A stretch of 55,757 nucleotides of DNA from contig NZBD01000004.1 of assembly GCA_002687735.1 (NCBI GenBank), forward strand, positions 27,849 through 83,605, in the 5' to 3' direction. How positions within the stretch are numbered: the first letter of the stretch is position 1; the number at the start of each line of letters is the position of its first letter. Shown piece after piece: positions 37,324 to 46,515 of this stretch. Source of the DNA: Candidatus Iainarchaeum sp. GTDB taxonomy: Archaea > Iainarchaeota > Iainarchaeia > Iainarchaeales > Iainarchaeaceae. The translations under genes were made by a program, and so were the position numbers. The notes beneath the pieces are model-generated. The model made no database searches and was not told where the DNA came from. It saw only the letters and a list, made by a program, of their open reading frames with translations.

Positions 37324-37863
37324 CTAAACTGTTTTTGCTTTTTCTGTAATGTAAATTCCGTCAGTGTAAACTCTGATATCTTTTCCTTTGATTTTTGTGG
37401 CTTGTTCCATATTAGCTGCTGTCTGGCCAACGTTTTCCTTATTATGTCCTGATACAGTAATCTCTTTTCCTTTTACCTCAACTTTTGTTTTTCCTAAAAT
37501 CTTTGCTTTTCTTGGTTTCTTTCCGCCTGCAAGATTGTTTATTTCAACAATTCCATCGTTTACTTTTACAGTCATTGGAAAGTGACTGTAAACAACTTCT
37601 AATTTGTAAACAAAATCTTCATGTAATCCATGCATCAAGTTTTTGATGTGAGATCCTATTGTTTTACTTTCTGCCAGAACATTTTTTCTTTCACTTTTTG
37701 CCCAGACTTCTATTTTTGAATCTGCTTTTTTAAGCAAAACTTCTGTTGACTTGAAATGTCTTGTGTTTTCCTTTCCATTAGTGCTTACCTTAATGTCATT
37801 TCCGTTAAGCTCTATTTGGATTCCTTCAGGAATTTCAATTGTTTCTACTAGTTTTTCTGTCAT
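37324..37863 (-). CDS. rpl6: Ribosomal protein L6
   Basis: TIEIPEGIQIELNGNDIKVSTNGKENTRHF...SHIKNLMHGLHEDFVYKLEVVYSHFPMTV. Confidence 0.95.
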   Translation of the reverse strand: MTEKLVETIEIPEGIQIELNGNDIKVSTNGKENTRHFKSTEVLLKKADSKIEVWAKSERKNVLAESKTIGSHIKNLMHGLHEDFVYKLEVVYSHFPMTVKVNDGIVEINNLAGGKKPRKAKILGKTKVEVKGKEITVSGHNKENVGQTAANMEQATKIKGKDIRVYTDGIYITEKAKTV

Positions 37864-37873
37864 TTTTGATCAC

Positions 37874-38266
37874 TTAGTAAACGTATGCTAACAGCCTTCC
37901 TCCGGTCTGCATTTCTTTTGCTTTGTTGTGTGTTGTTACTCCTTTTGGAGTTGAAACTATCAGTGTTCCAATATCATATGAAGGCAAGTATCTTTTCTCG
38001 AACTTTTCATATTCTGCTTTTTTTACAGCATATCTTGGCTTAATTGCTCGGCACTCGTTTATTTTTCCGATTAATTCAATCTTGAAAAGGCCTTCTCTTC
38101 CGTCATCAATAAACTCGAATGTTCCGATGTAGCCTTTTTCCTGCAATATTTTCAGGATTTCCTTGAGTAGTTTTGATGCTGGCCTGATCACGCATTCTTT
38201 CTTTGATGCGTTCTCTGTATTTTTGAGGTTTATTAGTGCATCTGCTACCGGATCGTTTCTACTCAT
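37874..38266 (-). CDS. rps8: Ribosomal protein S8
   Basis: [45 protein letters not shown]...[29 protein letters not shown]. Confidence 0.96.
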   Translation of the reverse strand: MSRNDPVADALINLKNTENASKKECVIRPASKLLKEILKILQEKGYIGTFEFIDDGREGLFKIELIGKINECRAIKPRYAVKKAEYEKFEKRYLPSYDIGTLIVSTPKGVTTHNKAKEMQTGGRLLAYVY

Positions 38267-38281
38267 TCCAAATCATCTCCT

Positions 38282-38440
38282 TTAATCATACTTCCTGAAT
38301 CCTATTTTTTCTGCGCTTTCTTTGAAACATCTTCTGCAAATCTGTAAACCATATTTTCTGATTACGCCTTTGTGTGAACCGCATTTTTTGCATATCTGTG
38401 GCTGCACTTTCCAGGGTTTTACCTGTTTTTCTTCACTCAT
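38282..38440 (-). CDS. rps14: Ribosomal protein S14 (52 aa; below the ORF-track cutoff)
   Basis: Minus strand ATG at 38440: [52 protein letters not shown]. Confidence 0.95.
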   Translation of the reverse strand: MSEEKQVKPWKVQPQICKKCGSHKGVIRKYGLQICRRCFKESAEKIGFRKYD

Positions 38441-38958
38441 TCTACTTCAACTCCGAAATTTTCCTTTATAAAATCTATTGCCTCGTTTTGATGAATCAAG
38501 TGTGAATGTAAGATCTTTGACTTGTCAATTTTTCTTCTCTTAATCCTGTAACCAGGCCTTTCTAAAGTAACCAGAACATCAAGTCCTTTGATTCCAAGTT
38601 TTGGATCATACTTTGCTTTTGGCAGATCAATGTATTCTTTTATTCCAAACCCGAAGTTTCCTTGCTTGTCGAAGCTCTTTTTATTTATCTTCTTGTCTTT
38701 CGCAAGAAATGCCTCTGTAAGGAATTTTTTTGCCTTTTCTCCTCTAAGTGTAACTTTTGTGCCGATAGTTAACCCTGGCCTTAAACCCCAATCGGGCTGT
38801 TTAACCTTACACTTGGTTAGTGTTGGCTTTGCTCCAGTAACCGTTTCGAGAATAGTCGTAGCTTTCTTTAATTCCTCTCCTTTTTGACCAACGCCCATGT
38901 TGACAGTTACCTTCTCTACTTTGATTTCCTTCATTTTATTATCATCCATAATAATCAC
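38437..38958 (-). CDS. rpl5: Ribosomal protein L5
   Basis: [42 protein letters not shown]. Confidence 0.96.
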   Translation of the reverse strand: MIIMDDNKMKEIKVEKVTVNMGVGQKGEELKKATTILETVTGAKPTLTKCKVKQPDWGLRPGLTIGTKVTLRGEKAKKFLTEAFLAKDKKINKKSFDKQGNFGFGIKEYIDLPKAKYDPKLGIKGLDVLVTLERPGYRIKRRKIDKSKILHSHLIHQNEAIDFIKENFGVEVE

Positions 38959-39683
38959 TCTGCTTCGAGAACCTCTACTTCCGGCTTTGATTTTCCAACA
39001 ACCATAACGTTTCTGGTTACGGTCTGGAATCCTGTTTCTTTATCGCCTAAACTTACAAATTTCTTTTTCTGCAGGCTTCCTTTATCAACACTATCCACTT
39101 TGTTTGTTTCTCCAACGTGTGTTCCTCCGGTTAGGAATACTGTGTATCCTTTTTCCATCGGATAAATTTCTTCAATCTTAGCCTCTGGTAATGAAACCTT
39201 GATTGAGTCATCCACATTTACTTTTTCCTTGTCAATTGCAATTGTAAAACCATCATTTGTGGTTATCCATGTTTTACCACCTTTGACTTTTCTTTTGTTG
39301 ACTATTTTGCTTATCTTAAAATCTTTTCCTTTTGCGTCAACTTCTTTCATAACAATTCTTCCTTTTTTATCAAAAACGGCCCTGTATTTTTTCTTTGAAT
39401 CATCTATTGCAACAACATCAAACAACCCTACAGGAAACCTGTGGTTTTTCCTTACTGAACCGTTAACTTTCACTTTACCGTCTGAAATAATCTGCTTTGC
39501 TTCTCTCATGTTTCCTACTGCTTCAAGTAAGTGTTTTAGAACAAAAGCTAAAGGAACTGATGTTTCTTTGGTGTGAGGTCCTGGTTTGCTCTGAACAGTA
39601 AACACGTTTTCTTTTCTCATAAAGTACCTTGCTTTAGGTGCTGATAAGCTCTTCTGTGATTTTGTTTCTCCTCTATTTGCCAT
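38955..39683 (-). CDS. rps4e: Ribosomal protein S4e
   Basis: TVQSKPGPHTKETSVPLAFVLKHLLEAVGNMREAKQIISDGKVKVNGSVRKNHRFPVGLFDVV. Confidence 0.96.
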   Translation of the reverse strand: MANRGETKSQKSLSAPKARYFMRKENVFTVQSKPGPHTKETSVPLAFVLKHLLEAVGNMREAKQIISDGKVKVNGSVRKNHRFPVGLFDVVAIDDSKKKYRAVFDKKGRIVMKEVDAKGKDFKISKIVNKRKVKGGKTWITTNDGFTIAIDKEKVNVDDSIKVSLPEAKIEEIYPMEKGYTVFLTGGTHVGETNKVDSVDKGSLQKKKFVSLGDKETGFQTVTRNVMVVGKSKPEVEVLEAE

Positions 39684-40122
39684 CTTCTTTCACCTTCTCC
39701 TCTACAGTTGCGGCTGTAGGCTGCGCGTCCACCTTCGGTAGGACTTTCTTTGCTTCCTTAGCCACTTTCTTTCCTTTCAATCTCCTGTTATCTTTATCCT
39801 CAATATTCACAATCCTCAAATTACTGGCTTTGAAAGGAACTTGAATTTCAGTGCCGTCTAATCTTTTTCTTGTTATTCCTTCAATAAGCACCTGTTTTTT
39901 TTGTCTTAAAATCGCAGTAATAACTCCCTGCTTTCCAACAAACTTTTCATTTCCTCTCATTACTTTTACCGTGTCTCCTTTTCTTCCATCCAAACTTCTT
40001 TTTCCAATGCTTTTCTTCAAATCCTTGCTTAAGTGCATTGCGAATTCTTTTTGTTGTAAGTGTAATGGTTTGGTGTAATGCCATTTTCTTTGTTTTTTTG
40101 GTTTTGAACTTGTTACTTCCAT
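39673..40122 (-). CDS. rpl24: Ribosomal protein L24 (uL24) with C-terminal tail containing a hairpin-encoded segment
   Basis: SKPKKQRKWHYTKPLHLQQKEFAMHLSKDLKKSIGKRSLDGRKGDTVKVMRGNEKFVGKQGVI. Confidence 0.95.
   Translation of the reverse strand: MEVTSSKPKKQRKWHYTKPLHLQQKEFAMHLSKDLKKSIGKRSLDGRKGDTVKVMRGNEKFVGKQGVITAILRQKKQVLIEGITRKRLDGTEIQVPFKASNLRIVNIEDKDNRRLKGKKVAKEAKKVLPKVDAQPTAATVEEKVKEDGK
39725..39745. repeat. GC-rich hairpin element (VLPK class) inside the L24 C-terminal tail
   Basis: GCGTCCACCTTCGGTAGGACT; arms GTCC-ACC-TTC-GGT-(A)-GGAC. Confidence 0.6.
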
Positions 40123-40124
40123 TT

Positions 40125-40526
40125 TTATGCAACTCCTGCGCTTATTCCTGCTATTTTAGGAAATCTTTCTCCAACTTCCTTTGCAACTACTCCTTTAACC
40201 TCTGATCCTTTAGGAAGACCTTTTTCATCAACCAGAACAACTGCATTGTCCTCAAATTTTACTCTTGTTCCATCAGGCCTTCTGTATTCTTTCTTTTGTC
40301 TGATTATAACTGCTTTTTCAACCTTTTTTCTTATTTCAGGTTTTCCTTTCTTAACAACAACATTGCACATTTCTCCGACTCCGCCTCTTGGATGTGTACC
40401 TTTTCTGCCATGGTATTTGTAAACCGCGATTATCCTTACTTCTTTTGCGCCTGAATTATCTGCACAAGTACAAATACTGCCAAAACCCAATGCTCTAACC
40501 GGAGATGCACTTATTGCTTTCATCAT
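40125..40526 (-). CDS. rpl14: Ribosomal protein L14
   Basis: GSICTCADNSGAKEVRIIAVYKYHGRKGTHPRGGVGEMCNVVVKKGKPEIRKK. Confidence 0.96.
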   Translation of the reverse strand: MMKAISASPVRALGFGSICTCADNSGAKEVRIIAVYKYHGRKGTHPRGGVGEMCNVVVKKGKPEIRKKVEKAVIIRQKKEYRRPDGTRVKFEDNAVVLVDEKGLPKGSEVKGVVAKEVGERFPKIAGISAGVA

Positions 40527-40816
40527 TGTTCACCTTTTTTAACTATCTCTAAAACTACAAAACTTTTGGTCTTGGAAATTTTTCTTGTTTCGCCGATTTT
40601 TACAACATCCCCTTCTTTAATTTCCATTCCTTCAGGAATATGTGCGCTGATTTTACTTTTTGATTTCTTGTATCTTTCGAACTTCCTGATGTACTGAGTT
40701 GTTTTTCTTTCAATTGTAACCGTTTTCGGTGCTTTTGCACTAATAACTTTACCAACAAAAATACTGCCTCTTACACTGTGGCTGTCACTTATTGCTTTTG
40801 TTTCTTTTTCACTCAT
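40523..40816 (-). CDS. rps17: Ribosomal protein S17
   Basis: RGSIFVGKVISAKAPKTVTIERKTTQYIRKFERYKKSKSKISAHIPEGMEIKEGDVVKIGETRKISKTKSFVVLE. Confidence 0.96.
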   Translation of the reverse strand: MSEKETKAISDSHSVRGSIFVGKVISAKAPKTVTIERKTTQYIRKFERYKKSKSKISAHIPEGMEIKEGDVVKIGETRKISKTKSFVVLEIVKKGEQ

Positions 40817-41135
40817 TTTTCTTCCTCCAAAGTACTTTCACTCGTTGCTCTGGTTTATATAAAATCTTTTTTCCATCAACCTTTACATTTTCTTTTCCAA
40901 GTTTAAACTCAAATTCTGCTTCATTTTTTGGAACAATTTTTTCAATGCCTTTGCTTTCAATAACCAAAGTGTTTTTGGTCTCATCTATTACTTTACCTTT
41001 CAGGCCTTCTCTGCTTACATCGCTGCTGTTTGAAACTCTTGCTTCCAAGCCTATAAGCTCGTGTGCCAAGATATTTTCAGGCGTTATGCAGTAATGTTCT
41101 GTTTTAAGCATCGATTTGTTCCTCCTTGTATCCAT
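40809..41135 (-). CDS. rnp1: Ribonuclease P protein component 1 (Rpp29/Pop4); alternative start MLKTEH avoids the overlap with aIF1
   Basis: NILAHELIGLEARVSNSSDVSREGLKGKVIDETKNTLVIESKG; between S17 and SUI1. Confidence 0.92.
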   Translation of the reverse strand: MDTRRNKSMLKTEHYCITPENILAHELIGLEARVSNSSDVSREGLKGKVIDETKNTLVIESKGIEKIVPKNEAEFEFKLGKENVKVDGKKILYKPEQRVKVLWRKKNE

Positions 41136-41406
41136 CTTTCAATAAAATTTCCTTAACCTTCACTGAATGTTTTCCTTGTAATTCAATTACTCTTTTTTTG
41201 ACAGTTCCGCCGCAAGCAAGTTTCTTTTTCATTTCTTTTCCGAGCCTTTTTGCTTCTTTGTCATCTTCGAATCCTGAGACCATTGTAACTATTTTACCGA
41301 ACCTTCTTGCTATTTCTCTTATCTTGATTTTTTGGGTTTCTTTTGTTATTTCCCCAAAATCAAGAAGGTCTTTTGGTAATCCTGTTTCCTTATCAATCTC
41401 AACCAT
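41104..41406 (-). CDS. Translation initiation factor aIF1 (SUI1)
   Basis: KIKIREIARRFGKIVTMVSGFEDDKEAKRLGKEMKKKLACGGTVKKRVIELQGKH. Confidence 0.95.
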   Translation of the reverse strand: MVEIDKETGLPKDLLDFGEITKETQKIKIREIARRFGKIVTMVSGFEDDKEAKRLGKEMKKKLACGGTVKKRVIELQGKHSVKVKEILLKDGYKEEQIDA

Positions 41407-41408
41407 TC

Positions 41409-41630
41409 TTACTTTGTCACCCCTGCGTTTTTCTCTGCAACTATTGTCAAAATCCTTGCAATCTGTCTTCTGGTGTTTTTTATTTTTGAAGGCTTTTCTG
41501 CCCTTGTTCCAGAAGCAACCATTGCTTTTTCCTTTGAAAGGACATTCTTCAAGTCAACAAGCTTTCCTTCAAGCTCCTCAACTGAATTATCCCTCAAAGT
41601 CGCAAGTCTTTTTTTACCCATAAAAATCAC
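41409..41630 (-). CDS. rpl29: Ribosomal protein L29
   Basis: LRDNSVEELEGKLVDLKNVLSKEKAMVASGTRAEKPSKIKNTRRQIARILTIVAEK. Confidence 0.94.
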   Translation of the reverse strand: MIFMGKKRLATLRDNSVEELEGKLVDLKNVLSKEKAMVASGTRAEKPSKIKNTRRQIARILTIVAEKNAGVTK

Positions 41631-42562
41631 TCTTTGTTAGCCTCATCTTTTTCTTCTTTAGTTTCTGCTTTTGATTCTTCCTTAGCTTCTTTTTTTTCTT
41701 TAGTTTCTTCCTTTTTTGGTTCCTCTTTCTTTTCCCCTTCGGGACTTACTTCGGTCGCAACTTTTTCTTTTTTAACTTCCTTTTTCTCTTCTTTTACTTC
41801 TTTTTTTTCCTTTACTGGTTTTTCTTTCCCTTTGGGACTTTCCTCAGTTTTTTCTTCTTTTGCTGGTTTCTTTTCAGTTTTTTCCTTAGTTTCCTTTACT
41901 TCTTCCTTTTCAGATTTTGTTTCCTTCTCTTCAGTTGTTTCTTCCACAACTTCTTCTTTTGTTTTAATATAATCTGTAATCTTTTCCTTGTCTGGGAAAA
42001 CTGTGTCAGGATGTACAATCTTAACCTTGATTCCGATTGCTCCTACTTTTGGATAAGCATCTGCCTTACCATAATCAACAAGCTTTGCCTGTTCTCCGAC
42101 CTTTTTTAAATAACCATAAGCGATTCTCTGTTTTCTTTTTCTTCCTGCTTTTCCTGTGATCTTTCCGCTCAAAATAATTTCTAATCCTTGCGCTCCGGAT
42201 TTTTGGGTTTCATTTACTGATTTAAACACAATACTTCTCCATGAGAATCCTCTTTCAATAAGAGCTTTCATCTTGTTTGCAACAGCTTGCGCATCAAGTT
42301 CAGGGCTTTCAATTTCCCTAATCTCTAATTGAGGATTATCAATGCCAAATCTGCTCCCGATTGTTTCGGTTAATTGAGTAATATTAGAACCGCTTTTTCC
42401 AATTGCAAGTCCTGGTCTTGTAACATTAACAACAATTCTTGTTACTAACGGAGTTTTTACAATTTCTGATTTTGTAAAGCCAGCTCTATCAAGTTCTTTT
42501 GAAAGATAATCATCAAGTTCTAGTTTTTTTAATCCTTGTTCAATGAAATATTTTTCTATCAT
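41627..42562 (-). CDS. rps3: Ribosomal protein S3 with about 100-aa Lys/Glu-rich C-terminal tail
   Basis: KTPLVTRIVVNVTRPGLAIGKSGSNITQLTETI...GRKRKQRIAYGYLKKVGEQAKLVDYGKADAYPKVGAIGIKVKI. Confidence 0.96.
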   Translation of the reverse strand: MIEKYFIEQGLKKLELDDYLSKELDRAGFTKSEIVKTPLVTRIVVNVTRPGLAIGKSGSNITQLTETIGSRFGIDNPQLEIREIESPELDAQAVANKMKALIERGFSWRSIVFKSVNETQKSGAQGLEIILSGKITGKAGRKRKQRIAYGYLKKVGEQAKLVDYGKADAYPKVGAIGIKVKIVHPDTVFPDKEKITDYIKTKEEVVEETTEEKETKSEKEEVKETKEKTEKKPAKEEKTEESPKGKEKPVKEKKEVKEEKKEVKKEKVATEVSPEGEKKEEPKKEETKEKKEAKEESKAETKEEKDEANKE

Positions 42563-43033
42563 TTACTTTGCCTCCATTACAACTATTTCCAAATGGGTTG
42601 ATTTGTTCTGTCTTCTTTTTCCTGAAATTCTTCCCTGGCTCTGGTATGAAGCCCTCTGGAAGCCTTGGGATGCGAACATGTGGGTTATCAAAAGATTTTC
42701 TGAATCAAGACCTTTGTAATCTGCATTAGCCTGTACTGATTCAAGCAATTCAACAAAAGCAGTTAAACACCTTTTTGGGTATCTTCCTATTTTGGTAAAT
42801 CCTTTTGAAGCGCCTTTTTTGTGTCCGATTTTTTTGTTATACTTCCTTAATGGCAAAAACTCTTCTTCATTAATTATTCTCTGTAACCATGCTAGTGATT
42901 TGTCAACTCTTTTTCCTTTAATGTTGCTGATGATTTCCGTACTATACTTTAATGAAACCGGCTTGTTTTTCATCATAGCCTGTGCGGTTTTTTTGGAATT
43001 GATCTTTTGCACTTGCATTGTTTTCTTTACCAT
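42563..43033 (-). CDS. rpl22: Ribosomal protein L22
   Basis: KRVDKSLAWLQRIINEEEFLPLRKYNKKIGHKKG...RRQNKSTHLEIVVME. Confidence 0.95.
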   Translation of the reverse strand: MVKKTMQVQKINSKKTAQAMMKNKPVSLKYSTEIISNIKGKRVDKSLAWLQRIINEEEFLPLRKYNKKIGHKKGASKGFTKIGRYPKRCLTAFVELLESVQANADYKGLDSENLLITHMFASQGFQRASYQSQGRISGKRRQNKSTHLEIVVMEAK

Positions 43034-43037
43034 TTCA

Positions 43038-43439
43038 TCATCTCGCTGTTATTGCAGTTGAGCTTCTTGTTGCTCCTATTCCTGCTTTTCCGTGTAACAA
43101 TCTTTTTCTTGTAAGAACCATTTCTCCTAAATAGTGACCTAACATTTTTTCCTTGACCTCTACATTCACAAAATCTTTTCCATTATGAACCCCAACTGTA
43201 ATTCCAACCATTGAAGGAACAACAATATTGTCTCTGTTGTGTGTTTTCACTGGTTTTGGATACTTTCCCGCAGCTAGTGTCTCTTGTGCTTTTACCACTT
43301 TTTTCAGGAAGTGTTCATCAATACCTTTTAACAACGATCTTTTTGCTCTTGTAGGACATAATTCAGCAAACTGTATTATCGATAGTCCTTTCAGTTCTTC
43401 TATTGTTTTTCCTCTGAATGTGAATTCTTTTTTAACCAT
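43038..43439 (-). CDS. rps19: Ribosomal protein S19
   Basis: FTFRGKTIEELKGLSIIQFAELCPTRAKRSLLKG...VVPSMVGITVGVHNGKDFVNVEVKEKMLGHYLGEMVLTRK. Confidence 0.96.
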   Translation of the reverse strand: MVKKEFTFRGKTIEELKGLSIIQFAELCPTRAKRSLLKGIDEHFLKKVVKAQETLAAGKYPKPVKTHNRDNIVVPSMVGITVGVHNGKDFVNVEVKEKMLGHYLGEMVLTRKRLLHGKAGIGATRSSTAITAR

Positions 43440-43451
43440 GATTTAACCTCT

Positions 43452-44171
43452 TTACTTTTTTTTCCTTCCTGTTCTTGATGATGCGACATCTCCAACCTTT
43501 CTTCCTGGAGCTGCTCTCCTTGATGTGGACTTTGATTTTCCAGGGTGATGGTTAGCTCCGCCAAAAGGATGATCCTTAGCGTTCATTGCAATTCCCCTTA
43601 CGGTTGGGTATTTCTTGTGCTTTGCTCTCATTGCAAAGTGTTTCTTTCCTGCCTTTACAAATGGCTTTTCTCTTCTTCCTCCGGAACCAACACAACCTAT
43701 AGTTGCTCTGTTCTTTGGATTTAATTCCATTGTTTTTCCTGAAGGCATTTTAACATAAACTGTTTTTTTATCCTTAGTAACTATCAAAGCGTAAGTTCCA
43801 GAGCTTCTTACTAAGCTCCCCCCATCACCTGGGGTTTTTTCAACATTGAATATTGGGCATCCTTCCACACAATTTCCAATTGGTTTAACATTTCCAACCT
43901 GTAAATCAGCTTCTGTTCCGTATTCGACTTTTTGCCCTACAAACATGCCCTCTGCTGCAACACTGTATGATTGTGAACCGTTATCAAATTCTATTTTTGA
44001 GAGAACTGCGGTTCTTGCAGGATCATGAATAAGTCCAACAACTTCTCCTTTCAATGTTTTTTCTGTCATTTCTGTATAATCAACATACTGTGCCGGAGCT
44101 GCGCCTTTATTTGTTGCCACGAATACTGGGCTTCCTTTTCCTCTTCTTTGTGATTTTAATCTCTTAGGCAT
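43452..44171 (-). CDS. rpl2: Ribosomal protein L2
   Basis: MPKRLKSQRRGKGSPVF...GGRREKPFVKAGKKHFAMRAKHKKYPTVRGIAMNAKDHPFGGANHHPGKSKSTSRRAAPGRKVG. Confidence 0.97.
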   Translation of the reverse strand: MPKRLKSQRRGKGSPVFVATNKGAAPAQYVDYTEMTEKTLKGEVVGLIHDPARTAVLSKIEFDNGSQSYSVAAEGMFVGQKVEYGTEADLQVGNVKPIGNCVEGCPIFNVEKTPGDGGSLVRSSGTYALIVTKDKKTVYVKMPSGKTMELNPKNRATIGCVGSGGRREKPFVKAGKKHFAMRAKHKKYPTVRGIAMNAKDHPFGGANHHPGKSKSTSRRAAPGRKVGDVASSRTGRKKK

Positions 44172-44172
44172 A

Positions 44173-44574
44173 TTAGATTACTCCTAGTTTTGTAGCTATA
44201 TCATCAGCTTTATATTTTTTGTCAATTGTAACAACTGCTTTTTTTCTTGATTTCATATCTTTAACCATGTTGACTTTGCTGACCTTAACTTTGTAAAGCC
44301 CTTCAATAGATTTCTTTACGCTGATTTTGTTTGCATTTTTATCAACAATAAATGTAAGTTTGTTTTCTGCTTCAATCATATTAACTGCCTTTTCTGTAAT
44401 CAAAGGATACTTAATAATTGTCAAACCTTCAATCTCTGCTTCAATTTCTTCTAAAGTTTTTTTACCCTTTTTCACTTCTTTTTTTTCCTCTTTCTTTTCA
44501 ACTTTAGGCTCAGCTTTATGAGTGTGTTTTTCAACTTTCTTAATTTCCTTTTTTGCTTTTTTCTTTTCTGCCAT
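44173..44574 (-). CDS. rpl23: Ribosomal protein L23 with Lys/Glu-rich N-terminal extension
   Basis: [65 protein letters not shown]. Confidence 0.95.
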   Translation of the reverse strand: MAEKKKAKKEIKKVEKHTHKAEPKVEKKEEKKEVKKGKKTLEEIEAEIEGLTIIKYPLITEKAVNMIEAENKLTFIVDKNANKISVKKSIEGLYKVKVSKVNMVKDMKSRKKAVVTIDKKYKADDIATKLGVI

Positions 44575-44584
44575 TTCAATTCAC

Positions 44585-45436
44585 CTAAGCTTTTGCCTCA
44601 ACTTTTGCTTTTTCTTTCGTTTTTGTTTCTTTCTTTTCTCCAGCCAATTCCTTAATTGCGTTTTCTGACCAAAGAGTCAATCTTCCAGGTAGAGTTCCTG
44701 GTGCTAAAAGATCAGCATTAATATTAACAGCGCTTATAATGTCAACTCCTTCTAGGTTTCTTGCTGCTTTGTAAACTTTTTCCGGGTTTTCAACCACAAT
44801 CAAGACACTCTTTCTTTTCTTGTATTTTCTTCCTCTTTTTTTTCCTTTTCCTGGTCTTAATTGTCTTTTACTCAAAGCCTTTTCTACATCCTGATAAATA
44901 TCAATTGCTTTCAAAGCATCTCTAATATCTTTTGTTTTTGTAAGATTTTCAAGTTTTGCTTCAACAATAATAGGAAACTCTAATTTTTCTCCAAACTTGT
45001 GGCCTCTTTCTTTTACTAATTCTTTTTTTCCTGTTGCTGCGATTGCTGATTCTGTAGCCTGTCTTTTTTCTTTCTTGTTGATTTTTTCTTCCCATTCCTT
45101 GTTTGGTTTTGGCGGGTGAGCTCTTGGGCCTCCGACAACAGCAGGAATACTGGCAACATGACCTGATAAAACTCCTCTTCTGTTTTTCAATCTTGGTTTT
45201 CTTGCATGACCAACGTTAATTGTCCTGTGAATATTAGGTTTGTGCCTAGCACCAATATATTCAGCAGTATTAGCCCTTCCTGCTTCTGGTTTAGGGAAAC
45301 TGTTCTGAACACCAGCAGACTGAATAGCTTGTACTGCTCTTTTAATCAATTCTTTATTAACATCAGCAGAGAACTGTTTTGGTAAAGTAACCTCTGAACC
45401 TTTTTTTCCATCCAAACCTAAAACACGGGCTTTCAT
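44585..45436 (-). CDS. rpl4: Ribosomal protein L4
   Basis: AVQAIQSAGVQNSFPKPEAGRANTAEYIGARHKPNIHRTINVGHARKPRLKNRRGVLSGHVASIPAVVGGPRAHPPKPNKEWEEKINKKEKRQATESAIAA. Confidence 0.96.
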   Translation of the reverse strand: MKARVLGLDGKKGSEVTLPKQFSADVNKELIKRAVQAIQSAGVQNSFPKPEAGRANTAEYIGARHKPNIHRTINVGHARKPRLKNRRGVLSGHVASIPAVVGGPRAHPPKPNKEWEEKINKKEKRQATESAIAATGKKELVKERGHKFGEKLEFPIIVEAKLENLTKTKDIRDALKAIDIYQDVEKALSKRQLRPGKGKKRGRKYKKRKSVLIVVENPEKVYKAARNLEGVDIISAVNINADLLAPGTLPGRLTLWSENAIKELAGEKKETKTKEKAKVEAKA

Positions 45437-46515
45437 TTCTTTTCAGCTCCTTTAGATTCTTCTTTAGCTTCAGCTTTTGCTTCCTTTACTTTTTCTTTAA
45501 CTTCTTTTTTCTCAGGCTTTGCTTCTTCTTTCTTCTCAACCTTTTCTTCCGTTTTCTTTTCTTTTGCTGGTTCAGATTTCTTTTCTTCCTTTACCGCTTC
45601 AACCTTTTCTTCTGTTCCATATGGTAATTGTAAATCAGTGTATTTTGCTAAGTTTTTGTCAACTTTTCTTATTGCGTGTCTTAATGCAATTGTTCTTTTT
45701 GCCGGCCCCGGAACTGATCCAGATACAACAATAAAATCATTCTTTAAAATTCCGTAATTTACTAATCCTTGTGGCGGGCTTATTGTTTTTGGATCGTTTT
45801 CAACAAAAAGAATCCTCTTGTTGTATTCTGTTCTTGTATGATATCCCATTTGTCCTGGTCTTGGCACAGTCCACATTACTGTAGCTGGATGCCATGGACT
45901 TATTGATCCGACTGCTCTGTGTTTCTTTGCTTTAGGCCTCTGGATTTTAATTCCAAATCTTTTTACAGGTCCTTGGAATCCTTTTCCTTTGTTTACTGCC
46001 CTAACATCAATAAATTCCTGTACTTCAAAAACATCATTAATTCTTATTTCTTTTCCAAATTTTTCTTTTGCAAATGCTAATTGCTGTTCAATAGTTCCGT
46101 TAAGTGTAAGTTCTGCCACATCAGCTTTCTTTTTCCCGATTCCTGTAGCACTTGGCTGTAATTCTGATAATAGTACAACTTTTACTGCTTTTTCCTTGAA
46201 TTTTTCAAGGTCTTCAAATTTAGAATAAGTTTTTGTTCCTTCACTCTTACTAGTACCTTCGGCTGAACTTCCTTTGGTTGTTTTTGTTTGCTTTTTTCCC
46301 TGTTTTTTGAAAGCTTTTACTTTGTCTCTCAGGTGCTTTCCCGGCTTTTCAATAGTGGCTTCTCCCAAAGCTTTTAGGCCATCAGTTGTTTTTTTGTAAA
46401 CCCTAGCCCCTATGATTTTGATTGGTGGGCATTCGATAATGGTTGCAGGAATTGCTGTTTCAGTGCCAAAATTTACGCTCTTTTCCTGTGCGTTCTTGCC
46501 AAAAATAGTGGTCAT
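45433..46515 (-). CDS. rpl3: Ribosomal protein L3 as called from the internal ATG; homologous coding sequence continues upstream to about 46673 across an apparent frameshift
   Basis: FGIKIQRPKAKKHRAVGSISPWHPATVMWTVPRPGQMGYHTRTEYNKRILFVEND; upstream in frame: IVGGHKPRSGSLAYYPRVRAKRQLANFSTYPTIKTESSKPINFFGFKAG. Confidence 0.95.
   Translation of the reverse strand: MTTIFGKNAQEKSVNFGTETAIPATIIECPPIKIIGARVYKKTTDGLKALGEATIEKPGKHLRDKVKAFKKQGKKQTKTTKGSSAEGTSKSEGTKTYSKFEDLEKFKEKAVKVVLLSELQPSATGIGKKKADVAELTLNGTIEQQLAFAKEKFGKEIRINDVFEVQEFIDVRAVNKGKGFQGPVKRFGIKIQRPKAKKHRAVGSISPWHPATVMWTVPRPGQMGYHTRTEYNKRILFVENDPKTISPPQGLVNYGILKNDFIVVSGSVPGPAKRTIALRHAIRKVDKNLAKYTDLQLPYGTEEKVEAVKEEKKSEPAKEKKTEEKVEKKEEAKPEKKEVKEKVKEAKAEAKEESKGAEKK

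Noticed and set aside
40809-41135. Real 32-bp overlap between Rpp29 and aIF1 genes
   Set aside because: An internal start (MLKTEH) removes the overlap; likely only a start-site call problem.
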